From positions 124,001-188,000 of the forward strand of contig NZ_JAFLQZ010000001.1 of assembly GCF_017313265.1 (NCBI RefSeq): a stretch of 64,000 nt of DNA, given 5' to 3'. The position numbers and the translations under genes were made by a program. Position 1 is the first letter of the stretch, and every line of letters starts with the position of its first letter. Shown one piece after another: positions 25,723 through 34,078 of this stretch. This DNA comes from Hymenobacter telluris (lineage in GTDB: Bacteria > Bacteroidota > Bacteroidia > Cytophagales > Hymenobacteraceae). The notes below the pieces were generated by a model. That model ran no database searches and was not told the DNA's origin. It worked only from the letters and a program-made list of their open reading frames with translations.

Positions 25723-26829
25723 GTGCCCTTGCTGCTTCTCACGGTTCTTCTGGTTGGTTGGTTTCTGATTCTGGCCACTTCCACCACGCTGTTTGCCACC
25801 CGACCCGGTAGCCAGCCCAAGCCGCTGCCGGAACCGCTGCCGCGCGTCAGCATCCTGATTGCCGCCCGCAACGAGGAAGCTGCCATTGCCCGCTGCCTGA
25901 CGGCTATTCGCCAGCTTAACTACCCCGCGCACCTACTGGAAGTGCTGCTCGGCGACGATGCCTCCACCGATGCCACCAGCGCCCTAGCGGCCCGCACCAT
26001 GCAGGGCTTTGCAGGCAGCTTCTCCATCGTGCCCGTCCAGGAAACGCTAGGGCTGGCCCGCGGTAAAGCCAACGTGCTGGCCCACCTCACCCGCGCCGCT
26101 TCCAGTAACTACTTCTTCATTACTGACGCCGACATTGCCGTACCGCCCACCTGGATACAAGGAATGCTGGCGCACGCGGCTCCCGGCGTGGGCACCATCA
26201 CGGGCCTGACGCTGGTAGACGGGCCGCGCCTCTTTGATAAGCTCCAGGGCCTCGACTGGCTGATGTCGTTGGGGCTGGTGCAGGTGGTGTCCGACCTGGG
26301 GCGGCCCGTGACGGCCATGGGCAACAACATGCTGGTGACGCGCGCCGCGTATGAGGCCATCGGGGGGTACGAGGCGCTGCCGTTTTCCGTCACCGAAGAC
26401 TACGCCCTGTTTCAGGCCACCATCCGGCAGGGCTTTGGGTACCGCATTATTTTCCGGCCCGAGGTGTTGGCGGTTTCCTTACCGATGCGCACCCTGAGTA
26501 ACCTGCTGCAACAGCGCCGCCGCTGGATGCACGGCGCCGAAAGCCTGCCGTGGAGCCTGCGAGGCGGGGCGCTCTACTACACCGGCTTCTATCCGCTGCT
26601 GGTAGGGCTGGCCTGGGTGGCCGGCCCCGGCCCGGCCGCGCTGGTACTGGCTGTTAAGATGTTGCTGCAAGGCGCACTGGCGTACTTTTGCTACCGCCGG
26701 GCCGGCCGCCGCGCCCCCCTGTGGCTGATGCCGCTGGCTGAACTCTACAATTTCATTCTCACGTTCACCCTCACCACCTACCGCCTGCTGCCCCTCTCAT
26801 TTCAGTGGAAAGGCCGGCGGTATAAATGA
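25723..26829 (+). CDS. Glycosyltransferase family 2 membrane protein
   Basis: A 368-residue processive-type GT2. One N-terminal helix is followed by VSILIAARNEEAAI, LLGDDASTDAT, the DxD motif in FFITDADIAVP, TED in FSVTEDYALFQ and the QQRRRW (QxxRW) motif, then two to three C-terminal helices. It shares the plan and the closing SFQWKGRRYK with the GT2 at 13.7 kb (YEWKGRQLR), so the two are likely paralogues; this one lacks the palindromic insertion. Starts at GTG 25723. Confidence 0.88.
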   Translation: MPLLLLTVLLVGWFLILATSTTLFATRPGSQPKPLPEPLPRVSILIAARNEEAAIARCLTAIRQLNYPAHLLEVLLGDDASTDATSALAARTMQGFAGSFSIVPVQETLGLARGKANVLAHLTRAASSNYFFITDADIAVPPTWIQGMLAHAAPGVGTITGLTLVDGPRLFDKLQGLDWLMSLGLVQVVSDLGRPVTAMGNNMLVTRAAYEAIGGYEALPFSVTEDYALFQATIRQGFGYRIIFRPEVLAVSLPMRTLSNLLQQRRRWMHGAESLPWSLRGGALYYTGFYPLLVGLAWVAGPGPAALVLAVKMLLQGALAYFCYRRAGRRAPLWLMPLAELYNFILTFTLTTYRLLPLSFQWKGRRYK

Positions 26830-26938
26830 GTTTTTAGTCTTTGGTTGCTGGTTTTTGGCTATTACTCAACAAGTGCTTTTTGAAGCTTAACTAGCCCGAA
26901 ACTCCACCAAAAACAAAAAACCAACAACGAAAAACCAA
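26830..26938. repeat. Heptad-type inverted repeat (site D)
   Basis: Left units read TTTTTAG, TCTTTGG and similar. The reverse complement of the right half reads TGGTTTT, TCGTTGT and similar. T-rich on the left, A-rich on the right, so the strand can fold. The array fills the entire gap between the GT2 stop and the TatD start. Confidence 0.6.
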
Positions 26939-26939
26939 G

Positions 26940-27713
26940 ATGATCCTAGCTGATTCTCACGCCCACGTCTATTCCGAGCAGTTCAAAGCGGACCGGGACG
27001 ACATGCTGAACCGCGCCTACCAGGCCGGCGTCGAAACCATCTTCATGCCCAACATCGACCATTCCAGCATTGATGGGATGCTGGAAACCGAGGCCCGCTT
27101 CCCTAACCAGTGCTACCCGATGATGGGTTTGCACCCGTGCTCGGTGGGCAAGCACTTCGAGAAGCAGCTCTACGAAGTGGAAGAGTGGCTGGGTAAGCGC
27201 CCGTTTGCGGCGGTAGGGGAGTGCGGCATCGATTTGTACTGGGACAAAACCCACCTAGCCGAGCAGCAAGAAGCTCTCCGCATTCAAATCAGCCTGGCCA
27301 AGCAGCACAACCTACCGCTGGTGCTGCACACCCGCGACGCCTTCCGCGAAACCGCCGACCTCATTACGGCTGCCCAGGATGGCAGCCTGCGCGGCGTGTT
27401 TCACTGCTTTTCGGGTTCGGCGGCCGAAGCTGAAGAAGTTATCAAACTGGGTTTCAAGCTCGGCATTGGCGGGGTAGCCACGTTCAAAAACGGCGGCCTC
27501 GACAAGACCCTACCCGGCATTGGCCTCGAACACCTGCTCCTCGAAACCGACTGCCCCTACCTGGCCCCCATGCCGCACCGCGGCAAGCGCAACGAGCCCG
27601 CCTACCTGCCCCTCATCGCCCAGCGCGTAGCCGACATCCTGCAACAAGACGTGCAATTGATAGCCGAAGCCACCACCCGCAACACCAAGGAGCTGTTTGG
27701 CGCTAGTAAGTAA
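26940..27713 (+). CDS. TatD family metal-dependent DNase
   Basis: A 257-residue TIM-barrel hydrolase. Metal ligands are visible in order: HAHVY near the N-terminus, GECGID (Glu), LVLHTRDA, VFHCFSG and the closing LLETDCPYL. TatD proteins are 3'-5' exonucleases or endonucleases acting on DNA and RNA and are not part of Tat export. Length is standard. It stands alone between repeat sites. Confidence 0.92.
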   Translation: MILADSHAHVYSEQFKADRDDMLNRAYQAGVETIFMPNIDHSSIDGMLETEARFPNQCYPMMGLHPCSVGKHFEKQLYEVEEWLGKRPFAAVGECGIDLYWDKTHLAEQQEALRIQISLAKQHNLPLVLHTRDAFRETADLITAAQDGSLRGVFHCFSGSAAEAEEVIKLGFKLGIGGVATFKNGGLDKTLPGIGLEHLLLETDCPYLAPMPHRGKRNEPAYLPLIAQRVADILQQDVQLIAEATTRNTKELFGASK

Positions 27714-27744
27714 AACGCTAATAACCTGTATAATACAAAGCTCA

Positions 27745-27792
27745 AGACCGTCATGCCCATCTGGCGTCCGCGCAGTCGAAGCATGACGGTCT
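27745..27792. terminator. Hairpin terminator built from a palindromic repeat
   Basis: A 12-bp perfect stem (AGACCGTCATGC at 27745, complement at 27781) with a 24-base loop lies between the convergent TatD and GH28 genes and is followed by TTTT. Loop and stem resemble the CGTCATGCTTCGACTGCG-type intergenic repeats familiar from this group, which is from memory and not checked. Confidence 0.65.
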
Positions 27793-27804
27793 TTTCACCT
27801 AGCG

Positions 27805-29343
27805 CTACAGTTGGCCTTTCGCCATCTGCTTCACCTGCTTGTCGCGCAGCAGTTCACTGTCCTTGATGTCGAAGCCCGACACGGACTGTAGGGTGAAAGC
27901 CGGGACGGTGGCGGGGTGCTGGGCGTTGATGTTGCGCAGGCGCAGGTCTTTCACATCAATCAGCACGAAAGGTGGGCGCTGGTCTTCGGTCTTGTAGCGC
28001 AGGTCGATGTTGCGCATTTCCAGGTTCTTGACGTGCCGGATGAAGAAGCCGTAGGAGGGCATGTCGCCCATGTGGCCGGGGTCGGGGTAGTCCTTTTCGC
28101 CTTCGGCCGGCACAATGGCGGCCTGGGCTTTGGTACCGCCGCCCTGGAACTCGATGCGGATATTATCGAGCGTCACGTCCTCGATGTCGTGGCCGGGGAT
28201 GCCGCTGATGATGGAGCCGTACTTCACGTCGGCATTGTACACCACCACGTTGCTGATTTTCACGCGGCGCAGCACGCCCACCGGCGTACCTTCCGGCCCC
28301 CGCATCCGGGCCCCGAGGCGCAGGTAAAACGGCGAGTTTACAATGTCGCGCATGGTGAGGTTGGTGATGGTCACGTCTTCCAGAATGCCACCGTCCACGG
28401 TTTCCAGCGCCAGCCCGCGGCAGTACTCGAACACGCAGTTGGAGATGGTGATGTTCTTAAAGCCGCCGTTCGACTCAGTGCCGAACTTGATGCGGCCCGT
28501 CACGTCCATTTTGTCGGGCACCAAGGCGGCTTCCTTGCGCTGGTAGGTGCCATCGAAAGCGGTGCCTCGGTCGTAGCCCGTTACCTCGCAGTTGGTGATG
28601 GTCACGTTTTCGGTGGCGCGGGCGAAGCCCAGGGCGTAGGAGCTTTTCAGGCAAATGGCGTCGTCGAAGGGCGAGTTGATGGTGCAGTTGGAAATGCGCA
28701 CGTGCCGGCAGCAGTCCACGTCGATACCGTCGCGGTTGGTGTCCATCTTCACGTTGTCCACCGTGAAATTGTCGATGCCGGTAGCCAGAATACCGAAGTG
28801 TCCGCCGTAGAGTATCGTAATATCCCGAATCAGCACGTTGCGGCACAGCTTCAGGGCAATGGCTTTGTTGGCGACGCCCGGTGTGCGCGTGCCCTCCCGC
28901 GTCAAACCCATTTTGCCATCAATACTACCCGTGCCAAGGATGGATACGTTCACCAGATTTTCGCCCCAAATCAGGCTGTTGTGCCAGTGGCTGTGCCCGA
29001 AATCCTGGAACTTGGTTGATTCGTTTGGTTCGGCTACATCGTAGCCGCCGGGGCCGTTGGTAGGCGGCGCGGCGGCCAGCAGGGTAGCGCCCTGGTCGAG
29101 GAAAAGGGCAACGTTGCTTTTCAGATGTACCGAATAGCTGGCGTAGGTGCCGGCCGGCAAATACACCGTACCGCCGCCCACTGCCGCTGCCGCATCAATG
29201 GCTTTATTGATGGCCGGCGTGTCCAGCGTTTTGCCGTTGCCGGTAGCCCCATACGCCCGCACGTTGAAATACCCCGGCTGCGCCTGCGCGAGAAGCGAGA
29301 AACTGAAAAGCAACTGCGCAACAACAAGCAGAAAGCACCGCAT
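27805..29343 (-). CDS. Glycoside hydrolase family 28 protein
   Basis: A 512-residue exported pectinase-like enzyme with signal peptide MRCFLLVVAQLLFSFSLLAQA. FNVRAYGATGNGKTLDTPAINKAID opens the right-handed beta-helix. Catalytic aspartates fit in DGIDVDCCRHVRISNCTI and FDDAICLKS, and GRIKFGTESNGG occupies the place of the RxK/substrate region. The typical HG motif is not obvious, so it may belong to a divergent GH28 branch (for example acting on rhamnogalacturonan). The ATG at 29343 was chosen over an upstream ATG because it gives a clean signal peptide. It follows a second GH28 gene on the same strand. Confidence 0.85.
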   Translation of the reverse strand: MRCFLLVVAQLLFSFSLLAQAQPGYFNVRAYGATGNGKTLDTPAINKAIDAAAAVGGGTVYLPAGTYASYSVHLKSNVALFLDQGATLLAAAPPTNGPGGYDVAEPNESTKFQDFGHSHWHNSLIWGENLVNVSILGTGSIDGKMGLTREGTRTPGVANKAIALKLCRNVLIRDITILYGGHFGILATGIDNFTVDNVKMDTNRDGIDVDCCRHVRISNCTINSPFDDAICLKSSYALGFARATENVTITNCEVTGYDRGTAFDGTYQRKEAALVPDKMDVTGRIKFGTESNGGFKNITISNCVFEYCRGLALETVDGGILEDVTITNLTMRDIVNSPFYLRLGARMRGPEGTPVGVLRRVKISNVVVYNADVKYGSIISGIPGHDIEDVTLDNIRIEFQGGGTKAQAAIVPAEGEKDYPDPGHMGDMPSYGFFIRHVKNLEMRNIDLRYKTEDQRPPFVLIDVKDLRLRNINAQHPATVPAFTLQSVSGFDIKDSELLRDKQVKQMAKGQL

Positions 29344-29382
29344 AGGAGAGGGATAAAAGGGTATGCAAATAGGTTGAAAGTC

Positions 29383-29456
29383 TGTCATTCCGACGCAGGA
29401 GGAATCTGGGTGAAATCGTAAAACTCCACTCAGATTCCTCCTGGGTCGGAATGACA
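29383..29456. repeat. Palindromic intergenic repeat
   Basis: Arms 29383-29408 and 29431-29456 (26 bp, one mismatch; left arm starts TGTCATTCCGACGC) form a long hairpin between the two GH28 genes. It may act as a terminator or attenuator within the pair. The arm sequence resembles repeats common in Bacteroidota genomes, from memory. Confidence 0.75.
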
Positions 29457-29492
29457 GTTCCTTTGTGCCAAGCCGGGGTTTGACAGTACTTT

Positions 29493-30779
29493 CTATTGCG
29501 CATCGCGCCGCACAATGGCTTCGCCCTCGGCTACCGTTAGCTTCAGGCCGCTGGTATCCAAGCCGCGCACGTTTTCCAGCACCAGTCCTTTTTGGGCGGT
29601 AACCACGCAGTTCCGGAAGCTGACGTTTTCAATTGGGCTGTCCTTAAGACCGTGGATACGGCCCCCCGCCGTAACGGTGCCGGTGATGTTAATCAGCTTC
29701 ACGTTGCGCACCACGGGTAGCACTTGCGCGGGTGGGGCAACAGGCGGCACCATGCGCCACTCCATGTTGAACTCGAAAGCCTGACGGGTGTTGCGCAGCA
29801 CCATATCCCGGTAGGTAATATCCTCCACCACGCCCCCGCGGCTAGGCTGCGACTTAAACCGAATAGGGGCCCAGTTGTCGGCCTCGGCCACGCAGTTGCG
29901 CACCGTCACGCGCCGGATGCCGCCCGAAGTTTCGCTGCCCATGGCCACGCCGCCGTGCCCGTAGCCGAAGCGGGTTTTCTCGATGAGAATGTCCTCACTC
30001 GGCCGGTTCACCCGCAGACCGTCGGCGTCCTTGCCCGATTTGATACTGATACAGTCGTCGTTCACGTCAATGTCGCAGCCGCTGATGCGCACGTCGCGGC
30101 TGGAATCTACGTCAATGCCGTCGGAGCTAGGAATGTTGTGAGCCGCCCGGATGGTCAGGTTTTCTACTACCATGCCGGTGCAGTACAGAATATGCAGGCC
30201 CCACACCGCCTGGTTGTTCAATTTGAGGTTGGCAATGCGCGCCTTACGGCAGTTCTGAAAGCAAATCAGCCGCGGCCGACCCCGGCGGGGCGCGGTAGTA
30301 GAGACGGCGCCCTTTTCCTGTAGTCGCGCCTGCCGGGCCAGCTCCACCCATTCTTCGCCCGAGCCATCAATGGTTCCCGCGCCTTCGATGGTAACGTTGG
30401 TCAGGTCGGTGGCGTTTAGTAGCGCCGCCGTGAACTGCTGCTCGGTGCCTTCCCAACGGGTGGCTACCTGTGGGTAATCTTCGGGCCGGGTCGAGCCTTT
30501 CAACACGCCGTCTTTTTCAATCAACAGGTTCACCCCGCGTTTCAGGAAGATGGCGCCCGTCCGGAACGTGCCTTTGGGAACCACCACCGTGCCACCGCCC
30601 GCCGCCGAGCATTTATCGATGGTAGCCTGAATCGTCTGAGTGTTAATCGTCTGCCCGTCGGCTACGGCTCCGTAGGCGGCAATATCGTAGCGTTTGGCCG
30701 GCTGCCGGGCGCTGAACGACGCCAGCACGACCAGCACTATAAATTGCGCTGTTAAGAGGAGCCAGTTTCGTCGTATCAT
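29493..30779 (-). CDS. Glycoside hydrolase family 28 protein (polygalacturonase-like)
   Basis: A 428-residue exported beta-helix hydrolase. The N-terminal signal is MIRRNWLLLTAQFIVLVVLASFSA. YDIAAYGAVADGQTINTQTIQATID opens the fold. Catalytic motifs are complete: SDGIDVDSS, NDDCISIKSG (two Asp), GYGHGGVAMGSE (His) and IRFKSQ (RxK-like). It cleaves alpha-1,4-linked galacturonan or a related pectin backbone in the periplasm or outside the cell. ATG 30779 is preferred over a TTG 18 bp upstream. It is upstream of another GH28 gene with 149 bp containing a palindromic repeat between them. Confidence 0.9.
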   Translation of the reverse strand: MIRRNWLLLTAQFIVLVVLASFSARQPAKRYDIAAYGAVADGQTINTQTIQATIDKCSAAGGGTVVVPKGTFRTGAIFLKRGVNLLIEKDGVLKGSTRPEDYPQVATRWEGTEQQFTAALLNATDLTNVTIEGAGTIDGSGEEWVELARQARLQEKGAVSTTAPRRGRPRLICFQNCRKARIANLKLNNQAVWGLHILYCTGMVVENLTIRAAHNIPSSDGIDVDSSRDVRISGCDIDVNDDCISIKSGKDADGLRVNRPSEDILIEKTRFGYGHGGVAMGSETSGGIRRVTVRNCVAEADNWAPIRFKSQPSRGGVVEDITYRDMVLRNTRQAFEFNMEWRMVPPVAPPAQVLPVVRNVKLINITGTVTAGGRIHGLKDSPIENVSFRNCVVTAQKGLVLENVRGLDTSGLKLTVAEGEAIVRRDAQ

Positions 30780-30964
30780 CGGGTATCTGGATTTCAAGGA
30801 GCTATTCAGAGCTAGAAGGCTGGTGGTGTGTCGAAGATGGGGGCTTCAGCTAACCCAGCCGTTCTGCACTATCCTGTTGCTGCGTATAAACTCCTGGCGG
30901 TACGCTGCGCACATAGGTTGCCGGACGTCCTTAACTTGGCGCTTCCATCCCAACTGTATCCGCT

Positions 30965-32014
30965 TTGGCTTCTCCCGATAACCGCCCCCAAACCGCCGTC
31001 CTTGTTATCTATACCGGCGGCACGGCCGGCATGACTTACAACCAGCAGGGCGAGCTGGTCCCGACAAACTTCGAGCAGATTCGGGCAAAAATGCCGGAGC
31101 TAAGTCAGCTTAACATGCACGTGGAAGTGGTGAGCTTAGGGGAGCCCATAGATTCCAGCAACGTCACGCCCGATGATTGGTACAAAATGGCGGCCATCAT
31201 CGAGGAGAATTACAGCCGCTACGACGGATTTGTGGTGCTGCACGGCACCGATACCATGGCCTACTCGGCGGCGGCCCTAAGCTTCCTGCTCGAAAACCTG
31301 GGTAAAACGGTGGTGTTCACCGGCGCCCAGATTCCAGTGGGCCGCGTCCGGACTGATGCCCGCCGCAACCTGATGACGGCGCTGGAAATTGCCGTAGCGC
31401 GCCATCCTGCGGCCGGCACGGTGCGGGTGCCAGAGGTGTGCATCTTCTTCAACGACGTGCTCATCCGGGGCAACCGGGCCAAGAAAGTGGAAAGCCAGCA
31501 GTACAGCGCCTTCCGCTCGGAAAACTACCCGGCTTTGGCCCGCGCCGGTATCGAGCTGGAGTTCAACGACAAGCAGATTAGGCTGCTGCCCGCCGCCCGC
31601 CTGCACACCCACCAGCACCTCGACGACCGAGTAACGCTATTGTCGCTCTATCCGGGCCTGACCGAGCGCATGGTTCGGGCCCAACTAGAAGCACAGGGCC
31701 TGCGCGGCTGCGTACTCGAAACCTACGGCTCCGGCAACGCGCCTACCACCACCTGGTTTCTGAACTGCCTGCGCGAGGCGCGGGACCGGGGCGTACAGTT
31801 CCTCAACGTCAGCCAGTGCGAGGAAGGCCGCGTGATACAGGGTCGCTACGAAACCAGCGCCCACTTCACCGACCTCGGCATCATTGGCGGCGACGACATT
31901 ACTCGTGAAGCCGCTATTGCCAAGCTGATGTTCGTGCTGGGTCTGGGTGGCTCCGCCGTGGAAACCAGCCGCCTGCTCACCCACGACTTGCGCGGCGAAA
32001 TCACGCTAGATTGA
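30965..32014 (+). CDS. ansA: Type I L-asparaginase
   Basis: A 349-residue enzyme hydrolysing L-asparagine to aspartate and ammonia. The two catalytic threonines are in YTGGTAGMTY and VVLHGTDTMAYSA, and the lysine-type helper region is in the segment with GAQIPVGRVRTDARRNL. No signal peptide is seen, which fits a cytoplasmic type I enzyme. The frame starts with TTG at 30965 (SPDNRPQTAVLVIYTGGT), and no in-frame ATG lies close upstream. A tRNA-Ser gene follows 70 bp downstream. Confidence 0.92.
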   Translation: MASPDNRPQTAVLVIYTGGTAGMTYNQQGELVPTNFEQIRAKMPELSQLNMHVEVVSLGEPIDSSNVTPDDWYKMAAIIEENYSRYDGFVVLHGTDTMAYSAAALSFLLENLGKTVVFTGAQIPVGRVRTDARRNLMTALEIAVARHPAAGTVRVPEVCIFFNDVLIRGNRAKKVESQQYSAFRSENYPALARAGIELEFNDKQIRLLPAARLHTHQHLDDRVTLLSLYPGLTERMVRAQLEAQGLRGCVLETYGSGNAPTTTWFLNCLREARDRGVQFLNVSQCEEGRVIQGRYETSAHFTDLGIIGGDDITREAAIAKLMFVLGLGGSAVETSRLLTHDLRGEITLD

Positions 32015-32083
32015 AAGGTTGTTGCGGGCACAGCTTGCGTATCCAAAAAATCGGGTGCTATTTTGTGCCCGCTAACCGCACCT

Positions 32084-32171
32084 AGAGAGGTGTCCGAGTG
32101 GTTGAAGGAGCACGCCTGGAAAGTGTGTATGGGTCTAAAGCTCATCGTGGGTTCGAATCCCATCCTCTCTA
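32084..32171 (+). tRNA. tRNA-Ser (anticodon GGA)
   Basis: An 88-nt class II tRNA. The acceptor stem AGAGAGG (32084-32090) pairs with CCTCTCT (32164-32170). The anticodon loop CTGGAAA gives GGA, reading UCC and UCU. A long variable arm and the T-loop GTTCGAATC are present. CCA is not encoded. The base after the acceptor stem reads A, not the G usual for serine tRNAs. Confidence 0.93.
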
Positions 32172-32173
32172 CA

Positions 32174-32211
32174 ATAAACCCCGTTTCTGAATCAGAAACG
32201 GGGTTTTTGCT
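32174..32211 (+). terminator. Intrinsic terminator after tRNA-Ser
   Basis: A stem of about 15 bp (AAACCCCGTTTCTGA with its complement) is followed by a run of T. It directly follows the tRNA. The remaining stretch to 32532 is A+T-rich with no supported gene. Confidence 0.88.
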
Positions 32212-32532
32212 TTTGGTGGCACACCCAAGTGATAAGTCAACTTCGTAGCACGAAATCTTCGAAAGGTCGGGTATGAGGTTCTTTAGCTGGCTGTAATGCA
32301 CATAGGCTGGCTGGAATTGAGTAAGAATATCCATTTCCTGGCCTAGTAGTAAGCTGTAGTCAGCTATACGGTAAGAGCATAGGGTGTTTTGCCACTAGCT
32401 ATACGTAGCCTAAAGTGACTGTATAACCATCATTCTTCGATATGAATGTGAGTATGATATTCTGGGGTATTCTACATGATTATAATATTCCATTATTATT
32501 GTAAAATATGTTGTTATTGATAGGCTTATAAT

Positions 32533-32540
32533 TATGTTTG
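32533..32540 (+). promoter_or_regulatory. Promoter -7 element TATGTTTG
   Basis: An exact TAnnTTTG match 30 bp upstream of the 100-residue protein, in A+T-rich DNA. A TTG about 15 bp upstream of the box could be the -33 element. Confidence 0.65.
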
Positions 32541-32570
32541 TATATCGTTACATCTATTTAAGCAGAGGTC

Positions 32571-32873
32571 ATGAATTCACTGGCCCTTTGGTTCCGTTCC
32601 TTCTTTTCGTGGGTATTAGCTGTTGATACTCCTCCCTATCCGTATGAGTCGTGGCGTGACCTACCTAAGGAGCAGTGGCCCAAAGGCTATGACCCTATTA
32701 CGGATACCATTGAACGCGCAAAAGCAATGCTAGCAATTGAGCTTCAATTGCCAGTTGCAACGCTGGCCGAGCCGAAGCGCCACCTGGCCGAAACGCGCCG
32801 CCACGCTGTGGCCCGGTTCCGGAAGCATATGGCCCGTAAGCTGCGCAAACCACAAGTGTTTGCGCATCAATAA
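32571..32873 (+). CDS. Hypothetical protein, 100 residues
   Basis: Not recognised. The N-terminus MNSLALWFRSFFSWVLAV is amphipathic to hydrophobic and could be a membrane anchor. It is followed by an aromatic-rich stretch (PPYPYESWRDLPKEQWPKGYDP) and a basic, helical C-terminal half (RHLAETRRHAVARFRKHMARKLRK). A clear promoter lies just upstream and the start is ATG, which supports a real gene. It is isolated, between a tRNA and a poorly coding region. Confidence 0.55.
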   Translation: MNSLALWFRSFFSWVLAVDTPPYPYESWRDLPKEQWPKGYDPITDTIERAKAMLAIELQLPVATLAEPKRHLAETRRHAVARFRKHMARKLRKPQVFAHQ

Positions 32874-33136
32874 ATGGCCCCTTTTCTATGCGGTTCCTGG
32901 GTTCTTACACCTTGAACAGGCAAACAGGAACTGAGAAAGAGAACTGCCCTATTACCTGAGACCCTGGCACGACTGCTGGTGCAGCATAAGCATGCTACTC
33001 GACTTGGTTGTTGGGGTACAGGAGCTATTTCCTCAGCGCCCATGTGGAGAATTAGTGGAATCAACGGGCAAATTTTTGTATCTAGGCAGTTCAATCCAAT
33101 CAGGTATGGCTTGCGTAATTACAGAATATACTACCT

Positions 33137-33292
33137 ATGAGTCCGAACCTGTTACGTCTGTCCGAGCGCGCTCATTTGCGTCGCACCTGTCATAAGTCTT
33201 ATAGCCTTGCCAGTGGCTATTTTCCTACGCGCTGGGCCTGGTACTGCTGGCGTCGTCATAGCAAAGGCATTGCTGGCCTGCCCACCGAGTAA
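33137..33292 (+). CDS. Possible small protein, 51 residues
   Basis: An ATG-initiated frame of 51 residues, basic and Trp-rich (YFPTRWAWYCWRRHSKGIAG), in an otherwise empty stretch from 32874 to 33532. No promoter, ribosome site or family is recognised. It is listed because nothing else explains the region; the chance of it being spurious is high. Confidence 0.22.
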   Translation: MSPNLLRLSERAHLRRTCHKSYSLASGYFPTRWAWYCWRRHSKGIAGLPTE

Positions 33293-33532
33293 GCGTTGGG
33301 CTGGCTGGCTGCTATTATAAACCACTTGGCTTTCTGTACTTTGCGCTAATGGGTAAGTGCTGAGTGTAGGCTGGTATGTGAAGGGGATTTTCTGGGAGCA
33401 AAGCTGCCACTGAGCATGGGGTACAACCTGCAGTACGGCACTTGCGTAGATGGCTCGGCTGTTGCGCTGGCTTGTTTGGCGCAATAGCCTTTCAGGTTGC
33501 TTTTCCCACACTTCCCTCTCACAACATTTGTC

Positions 33533-33742
33533 ATGAAAAAAGCACTGTTCACCGCTGTCCTCTCTGCTTTCTTGCTCGGTACTGTAGCGCCTGCTTTTGC
33601 TCAGGGTGCACCCATTCAAGGCGACACGACCAAGATGAAAATGAACTCCAAGAAGGAAAAAGTGAAAGCCTCCGACGGTAAAGTGAAAATGAACAACAAG
33701 AAAGGCAAGGGCAAAATGAAGATGGATAAATCTAGTTCGTAG
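33533..33742 (+). CDS. Small exported Lys/Met-rich protein
   Basis: A 69-residue protein with a good Sec signal peptide (MKKALFTAVLSAFLLGTVAPAFA, cut before QGAP). The mature 46 residues are almost only Lys, Met, Asn, Ser, Gly and Asp in short repeats of the type KxKM (KMKMNSKK, KVKMNNKK, KMKMD). It is highly basic and probably unfolded in the periplasm. Such sequences could bind DNA, anionic polymer or, through Met, copper; none is proven. ATG 33533 is preferred because it gives the canonical signal peptide. A terminator follows. Confidence 0.75.
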   Translation: MKKALFTAVLSAFLLGTVAPAFAQGAPIQGDTTKMKMNSKKEKVKASDGKVKMNNKKGKGKMKMDKSSS

Positions 33743-33767
33743 TAGCCTGCTGCTTCTTAAAGTATTG

Positions 33768-33797
33768 CAACCCTTCTGCCCATCGGCGGAAGGGTTG
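33768..33797 (+). terminator. Intrinsic terminator of the small exported protein
   Basis: The stem CAACCCTTC...GAAGGGTTG with a short GC inner part is followed by T-rich sequence. It starts 25 bp after the stop. Confidence 0.78.
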
Positions 33798-33808
33798 TTT
33801 CGTTTAGA

Positions 33809-33851
33809 GCCTATAACTGCTAAGTGCAGCAGCTATATAGCAGTTATAGGC
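33809..33851. repeat. Perfect 14-bp inverted repeat
   Basis: GCCTATAACTGCTA at 33809-33822 is exactly mirrored at 33838-33851. It lies in the 336-bp gap between the small exported protein and the molybdenum enzyme operon. It could be an operator or a secondary terminator. Nothing else is evident in 33852-34078. Confidence 0.5.
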
Positions 33852-34078
33852 ACTATAATTCCTGCTATTCAGCTACTTCGATAAACTCAGCGCAGCAAGA
33901 TGCCGTATCGAAATAGTTGGCTTTCCGCGGCGCGGTACACCAGCGGAAACGCCTCAAATACAACTGAAATCAGCTAAACCTCTGTTCGATACTCGGGTTA
34001 TTTCAGCGGTAAGCTATTTGTTGCGTTTCTGGCTTGCTGGGCTGCCAATGGTCGGCTCGTATTCTTTCTTTTCTCCTC

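Noticed and set aside
27916-29019. A 367-codon plus-strand frame antisense to the GH28 gene
   Set aside because: His- and Val-rich shadow of a gene with complete GH28 motifs on the other strand.
31846-32334. A 162-codon minus-strand frame running through the tRNA-Ser gene
   Set aside because: The central part (GFEPTMSFRPIHTFQACSF) is the antisense of the tRNA, a well-known source of false proteins; the rest is antisense to asparaginase.
33152-33619. A 155-codon minus-strand frame in the sparse region
   Set aside because: It overlaps the signal peptide of the small exported protein in antisense, has unusual composition and no promoter.
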